DNA of 64,000 bases from ZC4RG30 sp046347045 (GTDB taxonomy: Bacteria > Pseudomonadota > Gammaproteobacteria > Steroidobacterales > Steroidobacteraceae): positions 62,001 to 126,000 of the forward strand of contig JAXMGX010000002.1 in the NCBI GenBank assembly GCA_046347045.1. Direction: 5' to 3'. The notes under the pieces are model-generated. The model was not told where the DNA came from and ran no database searches. It saw only the letters and a program-made list of their open reading frames with translations. The translations under genes were made by a program, and so were the position numbers. Positions 17,235 to 25,044 of the stretch are shown here, piece after piece (position 1 is the first letter of the stretch; each line of letters opens with the position of its first letter).

Positions 17235-18407
17235 CTACTTCCTGATCCCCGCATCCGCGGCCAGCGCCGCGGCCTTGTCCGTCTTTTCCCAGCTGAAGGT
17301 GTCTTCCGTGCGGCCGAAGTGGCCGTACGCCGCGGTCTTGCGGTAGATGGGACGCAACAGGTCGAGCATCTGCACGATGCCCTTCGGGCGCAGGTCGAAG
17401 TGCTTGGCGATCAGCGCCTCGATCTTCTCGTCCGAGATCCTGCCGGTGCCGAAAGTGGTGGCCATGATGCTGGTGGGCTGGGCCACGCCGATGGCGTAGG
17501 AGACCTGCACCTGGCAGCGGTCCGCGAGGCCCGCGGCCACGACGTTCTTCGCCACGTAGCGCGCGGCATAGGCCGCCGAGCGGTCCACCTTGGTCGGGTC
17601 CTTGCCCGAGAACGCACCGCCACCATGGGGCGCGGCGCCGCCGTAGGTGTCGACGATGATCTTGCGACCCGTGAGGCCGCAGTCACCTTGCGGCCCGCCG
17701 ACCACGAAGCGGCCGGTGGGGTTGATGAGGTAGTTGATCTTGCCCTTCACCAGTTCCTTGGGCAGCACCGGCTTCACGATCTCTTCGATCACGGCTTCGG
17801 ACAGCTCCTTGTGGCCGATCTCGGGATGATGCTGGGTGGAGAGCACCACGGTGTCGATGGAGTCGGCCTTGCCGTCCACGTACTTCACGGTGACCTGCGA
17901 CTTGGCGTCGGGACGCAGCCAGGTGAGCTTGCCCGTCTTGCGCAGCTGCGCCTGGCGCTCGACCAGGCGGTGCGAGAGGTGCAGCGGCAGCGGCATCAGC
18001 TCGGCGGTTTCGTTCACGGCGTAGCCGAACATCAGGCCCTGGTCGCCCGCGCCCTGGTCGAGGTTCAGGCCCCTGCCCTCGTCCACGCCCTGCGCGATGT
18101 CGGGCGACTGCGTGTCGTAGGCCACGAGCACGGCGCAGCCCTTGTAGTCGATGCCGTAGTCGGTGTTGTCGTAGCCGATGTCCTTGATGACGCCGCGCGC
18201 CACCGAGTGATAGTCCACCTTGGCCTTGGTGGTGATCTCGCCGGCCAGCACCACGAGGCCGGTGTTGCACAGCGTTTCGGCCGCGACGCGGGAGTATTTG
18301 TCCTCGGCCAGGATGGCATCGAGGATGGCGTCGGAGATCTGGTCGGCGACCTTGTCCGGATGGCCCTCGGAAACCGACTCGGAGGTGAACAGATAGCTGT
18401 GGCTCAT
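17235..18407 (-). CDS. metK: S-adenosylmethionine synthetase
   Basis: MetK makes SAM from methionine and ATP. The 390-residue protein shows SEGHPDK (13-19), DQGAGDQGLMFGYA, the 'QGDCGLTGRKIIVDTYGG' loop (split QGDCGLTGRKI / IVDTYGG) and GGGAFSGKDPTKVDRS. The start at 18407 follows GGAAA. It is followed after 22 bases by the SAH riboswitch and ahcY, so metK itself lies upstream of and outside riboswitch control while readthrough could feed ahcY. The adenosine kinase-like gene is 26 bases upstream. Confidence 0.98.
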   Translation of the reverse strand: MSHSYLFTSESVSEGHPDKVADQISDAILDAILAEDKYSRVAAETLCNTGLVVLAGEITTKAKVDYHSVARGVIKDIGYDNTDYGIDYKGCAVLVAYDTQSPDIAQGVDEGRGLNLDQGAGDQGLMFGYAVNETAELMPLPLHLSHRLVERQAQLRKTGKLTWLRPDAKSQVTVKYVDGKADSIDTVVLSTQHHPEIGHKELSEAVIEEIVKPVLPKELVKGKINYLINPTGRFVVGGPQGDCGLTGRKIIVDTYGGAAPHGGGAFSGKDPTKVDRSAAYAARYVAKNVVAAGLADRCQVQVSYAIGVAQPTSIMATTFGTGRISDEKIEALIAKHFDLRPKGIVQMLDLLRPIYRKTAAYGHFGRTEDTFSWEKTDKAAALAADAGIRK

Positions 18408-18433
18408 TGTATTTCCAGGTCCGTGTTGTTGCT

Positions 18434-19387
18434 TCAAAGTGCGCCGAACAGCGTCTCGTAACGCTGCCGGAACTGTGCCATCGTGAACTTGTGATTTTGC
18501 GTGCCGCGGGACTCGATCTTCAGCGATCCCATCACCGAGGCGATGCGACCCGTCTTTTCCCACGACAGGCCATGCAGCAGGCCATGCAGCAGGCCGGCGC
18601 GATAGGCGTCACCGCAGCCGGTGGGGTCCACCACCGCGCGCGCGGGCGCCGGCGGAATGGCGATCTTGCCGCTGCCGGTGAACACGGTCGAACCTTCGCC
18701 GCCATGCGTCACTACCAGCGCGGCCACCTTCTTCGTGACATCGGCCTCACTCCAGCCGGTGCGATCGGTCATCAGGCTCCACTCGTAGTCGTTCACCGTG
18801 ACCCAGGTGGCCTGTTCGATGAAGGCTTTCAGATCCTCGCCGCCGAACATCGGCAGCCCCTGGCCGGGATCGAAGATGAAAGGAATCTTCTTCGCGGCGA
18901 ACTGCGCCGCGTGCTGGATCATGCCGTCGCGACCATCGGGCGCGACGATGCCGATGGACACGCCTTCGGCTTCTTCAACACTGTTCAGATGCGAATGCCC
19001 CATCGCGCCCGGATGGAAGGCGGTGATCTGGTTGTTGTCCAGGTCGGTGGTGATGAAGGCCTGGCCGGTGTGCTCGGTGGTGATGGCGCGCAGGTAGTCG
19101 CGCGGCACGCCGTTCAGGTCCATCCATTCGGCATAGGGACCAAAGTCATGACCCACGGTGGCCATCACGTAGCCACGGTCGCCCAGCAGTTTCAGGTTGT
19201 AGGCGATGTTGCCGGCGCAGCCGCCGAACTCGCGCCGCATCTGCAATGCCAGGAACGACACGTTCAGCATGTGCAGCTTGTCGGGCAGGATGTGATTACG
19301 GAAATGGTCCTGGAACACCATGATGGTGTCGAAGGCCATCGAGCCGCAGATCAGCGCCCTGCCGGGCTTGACTTCGGGGTTCTTCAT
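18434..19387 (-). CDS. PfkB-family kinase, probable adenosine kinase
   Basis: A 317-residue ribokinase-fold kinase. It has the N-terminal GG-type substrate region (FGGCAGNIAYNL) and the C-terminal DPTGCGDAYRAG motif (254-265) with anion hole and catalytic Asp260. Within the PfkB family, its position directly upstream of metK-ahcY suggests adenosine kinase: AhcY releases adenosine, which must be removed to pull the reversible SAH hydrolysis forward. That assignment comes from context; a sugar kinase role cannot be excluded. The ATG at 19387 is preferred over an upstream frame extension that overlaps the ferredoxin gene. Confidence 0.85.
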   Translation of the reverse strand: MKNPEVKPGRALICGSMAFDTIMVFQDHFRNHILPDKLHMLNVSFLALQMRREFGGCAGNIAYNLKLLGDRGYVMATVGHDFGPYAEWMDLNGVPRDYLRAITTEHTGQAFITTDLDNNQITAFHPGAMGHSHLNSVEEAEGVSIGIVAPDGRDGMIQHAAQFAAKKIPFIFDPGQGLPMFGGEDLKAFIEQATWVTVNDYEWSLMTDRTGWSEADVTKKVAALVVTHGGEGSTVFTGSGKIAIPPAPARAVVDPTGCGDAYRAGLLHGLLHGLSWEKTGRIASVMGSLKIESRGTQNHKFTMAQFRQRYETLFGAL

Positions 19388-19394
19388 CGCGTTC

Positions 19395-19709
19395 TCACTC
19401 GTCGTCGGCGATGCGGATCTTGAGGCCGGCAAGTTGCGGAGTGAACCTGATCTGGCAGGACAGCCGCGAATTCTCCCGGTAGGTGGAGAGGTCGCGCAGC
19501 AGGTCCTTTTCGTCGGAATGCGCCGGGGGCAGCTTGGCCAGCCACTCCGGATCCACATAGACATGGCAGGTGGCGCAGGCGCACATGCCACCGCAGACGG
19601 CGGCAACGCCATAGTCGAGGTCGCGCAGGTTTTCCATCAACGTGAAGGATGTATTGCCGTCGATGTCGTGCTCGACGCCATCCCGGTCGGTAACCTTGAT
19701 CTGAGCCAT
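19395..19709 (-). CDS. Adrenodoxin-type [2Fe-2S] ferredoxin
   Basis: A 104-residue ferredoxin with the pattern C-x5-C-x2-C (CGGMCACATC, around residues 39-48) and the fourth ligand Cys in SRLSCQI near residue 85. An extra Cys lies inside the first loop. This vertebrate/ISC-like class carries electrons to cytochromes P450 or to Fe-S assembly. Its redox partner may be the ferredoxin-NADP reductase at 40393. It is seven bases upstream of the adenosine kinase gene and probably heads the methyl-cycle transcript, though with no obvious functional link. Confidence 0.92.
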   Translation of the reverse strand: MAQIKVTDRDGVEHDIDGNTSFTLMENLRDLDYGVAAVCGGMCACATCHVYVDPEWLAKLPPAHSDEKDLLRDLSTYRENSRLSCQIRFTPQLAGLKIRIADDE

Positions 19710-19764
19710 GAAGCTTTGACGCGCCTCCCCTTGCAGTTGACTTCGTATTTTGCCCGGGCTGACC

Positions 19765-20577
19765 TCAACTTATCCAGTTTCCTGCTTCGGCCTGCTGCCA
19801 GAGGCGGTCGAGCCCCTCGAACAGGCACCGCTGGAGCGACAGAATCCGGCGATCCTCGGCCGACGAGAGGCCGCAGGCGGCCAGCAGGCGATCCAGCCTC
19901 GACTCGAGCCCGGGGTAGTAGGCCAGCAGACAGGCCACATCCCAGGTGGGGTCGGCACACTGGGCATATTCCCAATCCACCAGCGTCGGACCCTGCGCGG
20001 CCCGGTCCAGCACATTTGCGGCCATGAGGTCGCCATGGTTCAGCACGGCGCGGCCGGAAAGGCCGGCGAGCGCTTGCGAGTCCCGCTCGAGCGCGGCCAG
20101 CGCGACCTCGACCTTGTCGGCCGGATTGCGCGAATCGCCGATTGCCGCGAAATAGCCGCGCGCGATGCCCGGAACATCCATGCGCGGCAGTCCGGCACAG
20201 GGCAGCGCATGCAGCCGCCGCAGCAGCCCACCCAGCGCGTCGATGCCGGCGTCGGACAGCAGCTTCGCTTCGCTCCATGGCGGTGAGTCGACGAAGTCCA
20301 TGATCAGCCAGCGGCCATCGGGGGCCGCGTTGACCACGGTCGGCGCCAGGCCTGCCGCGGCTGCCAGTCGATGTGCGCCGAGTTCGAAACGCGAAGCGGA
20401 GCCGGGCCGGTCGACGGGCTCGTGCCGCAGCCGCAGGACGAAATCCCCTGCCCGCGTGCGCACCCGCCACACGCCGTTCACGCCCCGCCCACCGGGCAGC
20501 GTCTGCACCGCAAGCGGTGCCGCGCCGGACTCGCAGCCCGGTACCTGGCGCAGCAGTTCCGGTGCAATCGCATTCAT
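19765..20577 (-). CDS. Aminoglycoside/choline kinase-fold phosphotransferase, probable thiamine kinase
   Basis: A 270-residue small-molecule kinase: the nucleotide loop 'LPGGRGVNGVWRV', the catalytic motif HGDLMAANVL (H181, D183, N188) and the Mg-binding DWE (201-203) are all visible. It is the last gene of the TPP-riboswitch operon, overlapping the stop of the PnuT-like gene by one base (TGATG), so its substrate is most likely thiamine: phosphorylation would trap the vitamin after facilitated import. This resembles the role of the ThiK-type kinases. Family membership is seen in the sequence; the thiamine assignment is context-based. Confidence 0.82.
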   Translation of the reverse strand: MNAIAPELLRQVPGCESGAAPLAVQTLPGGRGVNGVWRVRTRAGDFVLRLRHEPVDRPGSASRFELGAHRLAAAAGLAPTVVNAAPDGRWLIMDFVDSPPWSEAKLLSDAGIDALGGLLRRLHALPCAGLPRMDVPGIARGYFAAIGDSRNPADKVEVALAALERDSQALAGLSGRAVLNHGDLMAANVLDRAAQGPTLVDWEYAQCADPTWDVACLLAYYPGLESRLDRLLAACGLSSAEDRRILSLQRCLFEGLDRLWQQAEAGNWIS

Positions 20578-21179
20578 CAGGGCACCGCAGCGCCGGTGCG
20601 CCAGTTTCGCCACCAGCTCACGAAGCCGATCGTTGCGATCACCAGATAGGCGGCGAACAACATCGCGGTGACGACCAGGCCCTGCGCAATGAACAGGTAC
20701 AGCGACAGCGCGTCGATGAGTATCCAGTACAGCCAGTTCTCCAGATACACGCGCGCCACCAGCCAGGTGGCGAACAAGCCCAGGCAGGCCACCAGTGAAT
20801 CGAGGAAGGGCCAGGCGGGATAACCCTCCTGTTTCAGCAGCCGGGCCAGCAGCAGGCTTACCGCCAGCGATGCGGCAATGGCCAGCAGATGCCCGCGCCA
20901 GTGCCACACGCCGATGCGCTGCGCCGATGCGCCGGGCGCCCACTTGATCCAGCCGTACACGGCGGCCAGCACATACGAGAACTGCAGCAGCGCCTGCATG
21001 GGCAGGTGAGCACGCACGGCGAGCGCAGTGAGAATCAGCGAACTGACTCCGCCCGCGGCCCAGCCCCAGCGCTGCCGCCGCATGATCAGGATGATGTAAG
21101 CCACGCCCAGCGCCACCGCCAGCCACTCGGCCGCCGATGTCTTCCGCACCTGCTCCAGCAGTGCGCCTGCGTCAGGCAT
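20577..21179 (-). CDS. pnuT: PnuC-family permease, probable thiamine transporter PnuT
   Basis: A 200-residue inner-membrane protein with about seven hydrophobic helices and the PnuC signature 'NWLYWILIDALSLYLF' followed by 'FAAYLVIATIGFVSWW'. PnuC proteins carry nicotinamide riboside; PnuT carries thiamine by facilitated diffusion, and the distinction is made mainly by TPP-riboswitch context, as here. The start at 21179 overlaps the end of the YkoF-like gene by eight bases and follows a plausible in-frame N-terminus (MPDAGALLEQV); an upstream start would overlap that gene heavily. Confidence 0.88.
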   Translation of the reverse strand: MPDAGALLEQVRKTSAAEWLAVALGVAYIILIMRRQRWGWAAGGVSSLILTALAVRAHLPMQALLQFSYVLAAVYGWIKWAPGASAQRIGVWHWRGHLLAIAASLAVSLLLARLLKQEGYPAWPFLDSLVACLGLFATWLVARVYLENWLYWILIDALSLYLFIAQGLVVTAMLFAAYLVIATIGFVSWWRNWRTGAAVP

Positions 21180-21414
21180 CGCGCGGCAGGAACTTGGTGA
21201 CGAACACGGCCTTGGGCCCGGCCTGCAGCGACAGCCGCATGGCCTCGCGCAGCGCATCCCAGACGGCATCGTATTCGCCCAGTACCTGGGTGCTCATGGT
21301 GTTGGTCTGCACGGTCAGCTTGTCGTTGGCGTGCAGGCGGTCGATGAACTGCTGGATCGGCGCCAGGTAGTCCTTCGACAAGGGATACATGCTGATTTCC
21401 ACCGCGATGTCCAT
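21172..21414 (-). CDS. YkoF-like thiamine/HMP-binding protein
   Basis: An 80-residue, single-domain protein. The pattern 'VEISMYPLSKDY' at the start, 'TNTMSTQVLGEYD' in the middle and 'KAVFVTKFLP' at the end matches the YkoF family, which binds thiamine or hydroxymethylpyrimidine. B. subtilis YkoF has two such repeats and works with an ECF-type importer; here one repeat is paired with PnuT. It has no signal peptide, so it probably acts in the cytoplasm as a carrier or sensor. It lies 12 bases downstream of the TonB receptor gene. Confidence 0.85.
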   Translation of the reverse strand: MDIAVEISMYPLSKDYLAPIQQFIDRLHANDKLTVQTNTMSTQVLGEYDAVWDALREAMRLSLQAGPKAVFVTKFLPRDA

Positions 21415-21426
21415 GGCTGCCCCGGA

Positions 21427-23484
21427 TCAGAAGTTGAAAGTGACGCGCAGGCCCATCTGCCGCGGATCGCCGTTCTGGATGTAGCGCTTGGGATTCCAGT
21501 CCGGTGGTTCGTTGGCGAAGAAGAACCCGCGCACTGCATAGTGCTCGTTGAACAGATTGCGTGCGTACAGCGTGGCCTGCCAGCGCGCGCGCTCGAATCC
21601 CAGCCGCAGATTGACCAGCCGGTACGAGGGTGCGCGCTCGTCATGGCTGGCGCTGAAGTAGAACCCATCCACCGCCTGACCTTCGATGTGTGCGAACCAG
21701 CCCGCGGGACTGCGCCACTCGGCGGAAAGGCCGAGCCGGTAGTTGGGCGCATGCGGGTCATCGCGGCCGGCGAGGTTTCGATCCTCGAGCCGGTATTCCA
21801 GGAAGCGCGCCCGCAGCAGCGCGATGCTGGCGTCGAGGCGCAGCGCCGGCACCGGACGGAAGCCAAGCTGCGACTCGACGCCGAGGTTCTCGCCGCGCGC
21901 GGCGTTGTCCGTGAGCAGCACGAAGGTCAGCGGGTTCTGCGGATCCACCTGCACCGACGAGGACACCTGCTGGTGATAGCGGCGCATGTAGAACAGACTG
22001 CTGCGGCTGTCGAAGCGGCCATCGGCCGAGCGCGTGGCGAGACCTGTTTCCAGGTTCCATACGAACTCCGGATCGAAGTCGCGCAGCGAATCCGGGATGT
22101 CTTCGGCCGTGGGGTTGATGCCGCCGGCCTTGTAGCCGCGCGTCAGCGCGGCATATGCCGAATAGCCATCGCGGAACTGCCAGGTGAGTGCGATGTGCCC
22201 CCCCAGCATGCTGTCCACCGGTGCACTGCGCAGCGCATTGCTGTCGCGATAGTGCGCAGCGCGGCGCTCCACGCGGGCGCCGGCCGACAGCGAAACCCGC
22301 TCGCCCAGCGAGTGGTCGGCCTGCGCATAGGCGGCCAATGTCAGCGCGCGATAGTCGCTGTCGAGCTGCCGGTACACATCACCGTTGTACTGGTCGAGGA
22401 TGTGGTAACGCTCGTCCATGCGCAGCGCATAGCCGCCCGCCACCCAGCTCGCGCCTTCGCTGCCGCCGGAAAGGCGCAGCTCCTGCGTGTAGTTGCGGCG
22501 CCGGCGGTGGATGTCCTCGAAGAAATCGTAGGGACCGTTCGAGCCCCAGTAGGTGTCGTTGGCCCAGTCGCCGTCGAAGGAATAATCCATGCCGGCCTGC
22601 GCCACGGTGCTGATCGAACGCAGCGACAGGCCGCGCGGCAGCGCGTAGTCCAGCCGCAGCGCCAGCGCCTTCGACACCTGCGCATCGCGTCCCGGGCGAT
22701 CCGACAGCGTCACGCGCGAATTGTCGATGGACCAGGCGTCGTAGCCATTGTCCGCATCCGAGTACAGCGCGGTGACATTGGCCGTCAGCGCCTCGGTGAG
22801 CTTGCTGGTGAAGCGCAACCGGGCCAGGTTCTCGTCGATGCCGTTGGTGTCCTTGCGGTTCAGGTAGGCATTGCGGCGGTAGCCATCGCTGACGAAACGG
22901 TTCAGCGCGAGCCGGAACGCGGAATCGCTGCCCACGGAACTGTTGAACACCAGTCCGCCACCCCAGGTGCCGTGGTCGCCCGCCTCCGCCTCGCCGCGCG
23001 CCTCGAAGCCGGGGTGCGGCGCCTGGGAACGCAGGCTGATCAGCCCGGCGATGGCATTGGCGCCGTAGGCCGTGCCCTGCGGACCGCGCAGGATTTCGGC
23101 CTGCGCCATGTCGAACAATGCCGCGGGCATGGCGATGCCCGAGAAATCGATGTCATCGATCAGGAAACCCACCGAAGGATTCGGCGCGCCCTCGTACTGC
23201 TCCAGTTCGCCGATGCCGCGGATCTGGAAATAGCGCGGCCGCGAGGTGCCGCCGGCGAAGCCCAGGTTGGGCACATCGGCCAGCACATCGCCGAAGTGCG
23301 AGAGCCCCGCTTCGCCGAGCACGGCAGCGTTGAGCACGGTGACGCTGGCGGGAAGCTTCTGCAGCGGCGTGTCGACCAGCGTGGCGGTGACCACCACTTC
23401 GTCGAGTTCGGGATCGGCCGCATGCAGCGGCGCCACGGCGGCCATGGCGAGGACGCCGCACACACAGACACGCAAGGGATTCAT
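21427..23484 (-). CDS. TonB-dependent outer-membrane receptor, probable thiamine uptake
   Basis: A 685-residue outer-membrane receptor: signal peptide (to about residue 22, APLHA), TonB box DEVVVTAT (28-35), plug domain with 'IRGIG' and 'EILRGPQGTAYGANAIAG', and a C-terminal 22-strand barrel ending in the aromatic GLRVTFNF. The ATG at 23484 begins three bases after the 3' strand of TPP-riboswitch helix P1, so its ribosome-binding site AAAGGAG is inside the riboswitch. This places it as the outer-membrane gate for thiamine or its phosphates, ahead of YkoF-like, PnuT and kinase genes. Confidence 0.92.
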   Translation of the reverse strand: MNPLRVCVCGVLAMAAVAPLHAADPELDEVVVTATLVDTPLQKLPASVTVLNAAVLGEAGLSHFGDVLADVPNLGFAGGTSRPRYFQIRGIGELEQYEGAPNPSVGFLIDDIDFSGIAMPAALFDMAQAEILRGPQGTAYGANAIAGLISLRSQAPHPGFEARGEAEAGDHGTWGGGLVFNSSVGSDSAFRLALNRFVSDGYRRNAYLNRKDTNGIDENLARLRFTSKLTEALTANVTALYSDADNGYDAWSIDNSRVTLSDRPGRDAQVSKALALRLDYALPRGLSLRSISTVAQAGMDYSFDGDWANDTYWGSNGPYDFFEDIHRRRRNYTQELRLSGGSEGASWVAGGYALRMDERYHILDQYNGDVYRQLDSDYRALTLAAYAQADHSLGERVSLSAGARVERRAAHYRDSNALRSAPVDSMLGGHIALTWQFRDGYSAYAALTRGYKAGGINPTAEDIPDSLRDFDPEFVWNLETGLATRSADGRFDSRSSLFYMRRYHQQVSSSVQVDPQNPLTFVLLTDNAARGENLGVESQLGFRPVPALRLDASIALLRARFLEYRLEDRNLAGRDDPHAPNYRLGLSAEWRSPAGWFAHIEGQAVDGFYFSASHDERAPSYRLVNLRLGFERARWQATLYARNLFNEHYAVRGFFFANEPPDWNPKRYIQNGDPRQMGLRVTFNF

Positions 23485-23486
23485 GA

Positions 23487-23577
23487 CCTGCTCCTTTCGC
23501 CGGTACTAACCGGATCAAGTTCGACGGGTTCGCCACGCTGGCGTCTCAGGCTCGTATTGGAGCCACCCCAAGGCAGG
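23487..23577 (-). promoter_or_regulatory. TPP riboswitch (THI element)
   Basis: Reading the minus strand, the leader has the conserved THI parts in order: GGGGTGGCTCC, CCTGAGA, GAACCCGTCGAACTTGATC, CGGTTAGTACCGGCG and AAAGGAG. CCTGC at 23577-23573 pairs with GCAGG at 23491-23487 to close helix P1, and CTT/AAG extends it. The Shine-Dalgarno AGGAG of the TonB receptor is within the P1 3' strand, so ligand-stabilised P1 should block translation directly. The element governs the four-gene thiamine operon. Confidence 0.95.
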
Positions 23578-23581
23578 CGCT

Positions 23582-23609
23582 ATGGTAGCCCAGCCACCGG
23601 CCATGACAA
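23582..23609 (-). promoter_or_regulatory. Candidate sigma70 promoter of the thiamine operon
   Basis: On the minus strand TTGTCA (23609-23604) and TACCAT (23587-23582) are separated by 16 bases. Transcription would begin near 23576, at the first bases of the TPP aptamer, which is the position a riboswitch promoter needs. The sequence match is moderate; location is the main support. Confidence 0.5.
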
Positions 23610-23629
23610 CTGGCAAGGACAGTCACCGC

Positions 23630-24535
23630 ATGCCCCGCAGGATCCGCGTTTTCCAGGTCGATACCTTCACCAACACACCCTTCACCGGCAACCCGGCCAC
23701 CATCGTGCTCGATGGCGAAGGGTTGTCCGATGAGCAGATGCGCGCCCTGGCGCGCGAGTTCGCCAAGGGGGATACGGCATTCGTGCTGCCCGCGACGGCG
23801 GCAGACCACGATCTGGTGGTGCGGTTCTTCATGCCGAACAAGGAGGCCCCCTTCGTGGGACATGCCACGCTGGCCGCACATGCGGTGCTGGCGCGACAGG
23901 CGCCGCGACCCCTGCGCCGCCAGGCCGGCCGCAGCGGCATCGTCGAGGTGCGCACGCTGCCGGACGGCCGCTTCGCCATCAGCCAGCCGCCGCCGGTGCT
24001 GGCGCGCATACCCTCGAACGACGAGATCCATTCACTGCTGCCGCTGCTGGGACTGCGACCCGCCGATCTGGATGGCGCCTGTCCGCCGCAGATTGCGGGC
24101 ACGGCCGGCACGCGGCTCATCATCGCGCTCAATGACATTGCCGCGCTGGACGCGGTGCGGCCGCAGTTGCCGCAGCTCGCCGCAATGTCGACGACACTGG
24201 GTGCGCAGGGCTATTTCCTGTTCACGCGCCGCGGCGCGCGCGCGGGCTGTCTCACTGAGAGCCGGATGTTCTGCCCGCTGCTGGGCATCGACGAAGATCC
24301 GGTCAGCGGCAACGCGCATGCCATGCTGGCAGTGCTGCTGCACCAGCGCGGGCTGCTGCCGGCATCCTTGCCTGGCGTGCCTGGTGAAGTGCGTTTCACC
24401 GGCGCCCAGGGGCGGCATCTGGGTCGACCGGGAAGCGTCGACGTGTCGATGCAGTTCGACGCAGAAGGCCAGCCTCGCGCCGTGTCGATCGCCGGTCAGG
24501 CCGTGGTGGTGCTCGAAGGCAGCGCGGAGTTCTGA
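23630..24535 (+). CDS. PhzF-family isomerase-like protein
   Basis: A 301-residue protein with the two-domain diaminopimelate-epimerase-like PhzF fold: 'RIRVFQVDTFTNTPFTGNPA' at the N-terminus (split RIRVFQVDTF / TNTPFTGNPA), FVGHATLAAHAVL, and 'DEDPVSGNAHAML'. The position of the catalytic Glu of PhzF (in the family's NLSE-T-FV motif) is Asp here (FAKGDTAFV). Substrates of most family members are unknown. Three in-frame ATGs exist (23582, 23603, 23630); 23630 is chosen because AAGGA precedes it and it fits the family N-terminus, and because 23582-23609 holds the divergent promoter. Its 3' end overlaps the convergent carbonic anhydrase gene by 40 bases. Confidence 0.85.
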   Translation: MPRRIRVFQVDTFTNTPFTGNPATIVLDGEGLSDEQMRALAREFAKGDTAFVLPATAADHDLVVRFFMPNKEAPFVGHATLAAHAVLARQAPRPLRRQAGRSGIVEVRTLPDGRFAISQPPPVLARIPSNDEIHSLLPLLGLRPADLDGACPPQIAGTAGTRLIIALNDIAALDAVRPQLPQLAAMSTTLGAQGYFLFTRRGARAGCLTESRMFCPLLGIDEDPVSGNAHAMLAVLLHQRGLLPASLPGVPGEVRFTGAQGRHLGRPGSVDVSMQFDAEGQPRAVSIAGQAVVVLEGSAEF

Positions 24536-25044
24536 GACAGCTTGCGCGCGTAGTCGCGCGACTTCACGCGATAGGCCTCGTTGCCGCGCGTGATCCATTC
24601 CATGTCGCGCGGCTCAACCTGCCGTATGACGCGCCCGGGTGAGCCCATCACCACACTGCCGGGAGGAATCTGCTTGTTGGGCGTGACCACTGCGCCCGCG
24701 CCGATCAGGCACCCCGCGCCGATGCGCGCGCCATCGAGCACCATGGCGCGATTGCCGATCAGGCAGCCGTCCTCGATCACGCAGCCATGCAGCATCACGC
24801 CGTGGCCGATGGTCACCCTTGCGCCCACCACCACCGGCACGCCGGGATCCACGTGGATGATGCTGCCGTCCTGCACATTGGTGGCGGCGCCGATGTGGAT
24901 CCAGTCGTTGTCGCCGCGCAGCACCGCGCCGAACCAGACACTGGCTTCATGGCCCAGGTGCACGGAGCCGATCACATCGGCGCTGGGCGCGACGAAGTAG
25001 TCGCCATCGGCCTTGAGGGTCCTGCCGTCGTAGTCGTAGATCAT
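24496..25044 (-). CDS. Gamma-class carbonic anhydrase-like hexapeptide protein
   Basis: A 182-residue left-handed beta-helix protein of the YrdA/gamma carbonic anhydrase family. Hexapeptide turns run from residue 15 to 150, with 'RGDNDWIHIGAATNVQDG', zinc-type histidines in HVD and 'TIGHGVMLHGC' and the final 'GSPGRVIRQV'. Many YrdA proteins bind metal but show little carbonic anhydrase activity, so the role is uncertain. The start overlaps the stop of the upstream hydrolase-like gene (ATGA). The last ten or so codons overlap the end of the PhzF gene. Confidence 0.9.
   Translation of the reverse strand: MIYDYDGRTLKADGDYFVAPSADVIGSVHLGHEASVWFGAVLRGDNDWIHIGAATNVQDGSIIHVDPGVPVVVGARVTIGHGVMLHGCVIEDGCLIGNRAMVLDGARIGAGCLIGAGAVVTPNKQIPPGSVVMGSPGRVIRQVEPRDMEWITRGNEAYRVKSRDYARKLSQNSALPSSTTTA

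Noticed and set aside
21331..23733. 800-codon plus-strand frame opposite the TonB receptor
   Set aside because: It runs through the TPP riboswitch and has no recognisable domain; the minus strand is a complete receptor.
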